Positions 31,443 to 31,660 of a stretch of 31,660 nucleotides of DNA are shown in pieces; within the stretch, counting starts at the first letter, position 1, and every line of letters starts with the position of its first letter. The notes below the pieces were generated by a model, which was not told where the DNA came from, searched no databases, and was given only the letters and a program-made list of their open reading frames with translations. The DNA is taken from the NCBI GenBank assembly GCA_002439605.1, contig DJOI01000034.1:32446-64105 (forward strand). Reading direction: 5' to 3'. The DNA comes from Candidatus Segatella mututuai (lineage in GTDB: Bacteria > Bacteroidota > Bacteroidia > Bacteroidales > Bacteroidaceae). A program made the position numbers and the translations under genes.

Positions 31443-31660
31443 TTACTCAGCTGCGAGTGTGAAGCGCTTGTAAGCAACAATCTTAAGGCCCTTGCTCTGA
31501 GCAGTGAGATACTGAGCAACAGTCTGCTTGTCACCATCACCGAACTGGAACTCCTGGTCAACGAGGCAGTTCTCCTTGAAAAACTTGGCCAAACGACCAT
31601 TAGCAATATTCTGGATCATTGTTGGGTTCAAAGAAGCTGCCTTCTCCTCAGCAACAGTCT
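31443..31660 (-). CDS. tsf: elongation factor Ts, C-terminal part
   Basis: The frame enters from the window edge (reading TVAEEKAASLNPTMI) and ends at 31443. The C-terminal EF-Ts signature is clear: IANGRLAKFFKENCLVDQEF, then a VAQYL segment and a final strand KIVAYKRFTLAAE. EF-Ts exchanges GDP for GTP on EF-Tu and is essential and cytosolic. Its gene normally follows rpsB, which would lie outside the window. A strong terminator follows about 60 nt downstream. Confidence 0.93.
   Translation of the reverse strand, partial: TVAEEKAASLNPTMIQNIANGRLAKFFKENCLVDQEFQFGDGDKQTVAQYLTAQSKGLKIVAYKRFTLAAE

Overview
The window reads as chromosomal DNA from a member of the Bacteroidota, most likely Bacteroidales of the Prevotella/Segatella type. 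This rests on sigma-ABfr-type promoters (TTTG, 19-21 nt, TAnnTTTG), start codons without Shine-Dalgarno sequences, two TonB-dependent outer-membrane barrels, type IX secretion genes (porU, porV), and secreted GH95 and GH140-type glycosidases. The genus is an inference; no 16S gene is present.

Layout. (1) 1-638: 3' part of a MalY/PatB-type PLP aminotransferase. (2) 767-7552: a degraded accessory island. It opens with a decayed tRNA-Met(CAU)-like sequence and its terminator. A 44-bp direct repeat and an internally deleted serine recombinase (1211-1384) follow. The cargo is a XRE repressor with a DUF1016/YhcG-type PD-(D/E)XK nuclease, an interrupted small ORF, and a two-gene McrBC-like type IV restriction module. 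The nuclease gene of that module (DUF2357/McrC-like) appears to be broken by a one-base deletion near 6636. The island ends in a piece of a HUH relaxase lying directly behind the aat stop codon. (3) 7553-11599, minus strand: flavin reductase-like gene, clpS, clpA, aat. The last three form a complete N-degron (N-end rule) adaptor, unfoldase and Leu/Phe-transferase set. (4) 11900-16510: two divergent TonB-dependent receptor genes. (5) 16541-16721: a 42-bp tandem array between convergent genes, then a CDF metal exporter. (6) 17759-22438: a GH140/DUF4038 gene and a GH95 fucosidase gene, divergent around a 714-bp spacer that holds a small ORF with a consensus promoter. A 3' fragment of another probable glycosidase remains beyond GH95. 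(7) 22583-24630: two overlapping glycosyltransferase genes. (8) 24762-24979: an apparent stand-alone non-coding RNA unit with promoter, structured body and intrinsic terminator. (9) 25077-31318, minus strand: FAH-family hydrolase, porU, a 50-codon ORF, porV, ispF. (10) 31443-end: 3' part of tsf with a strong terminator that abuts the FAH start codon.

Most of the window is ordinary core and surface-glycan biology. The parts worth a second look are the decaying mobile defence island, the candidate small RNA at 24762-24940, the repeated leader element in front of both clpS and aat, and the small ORFs.
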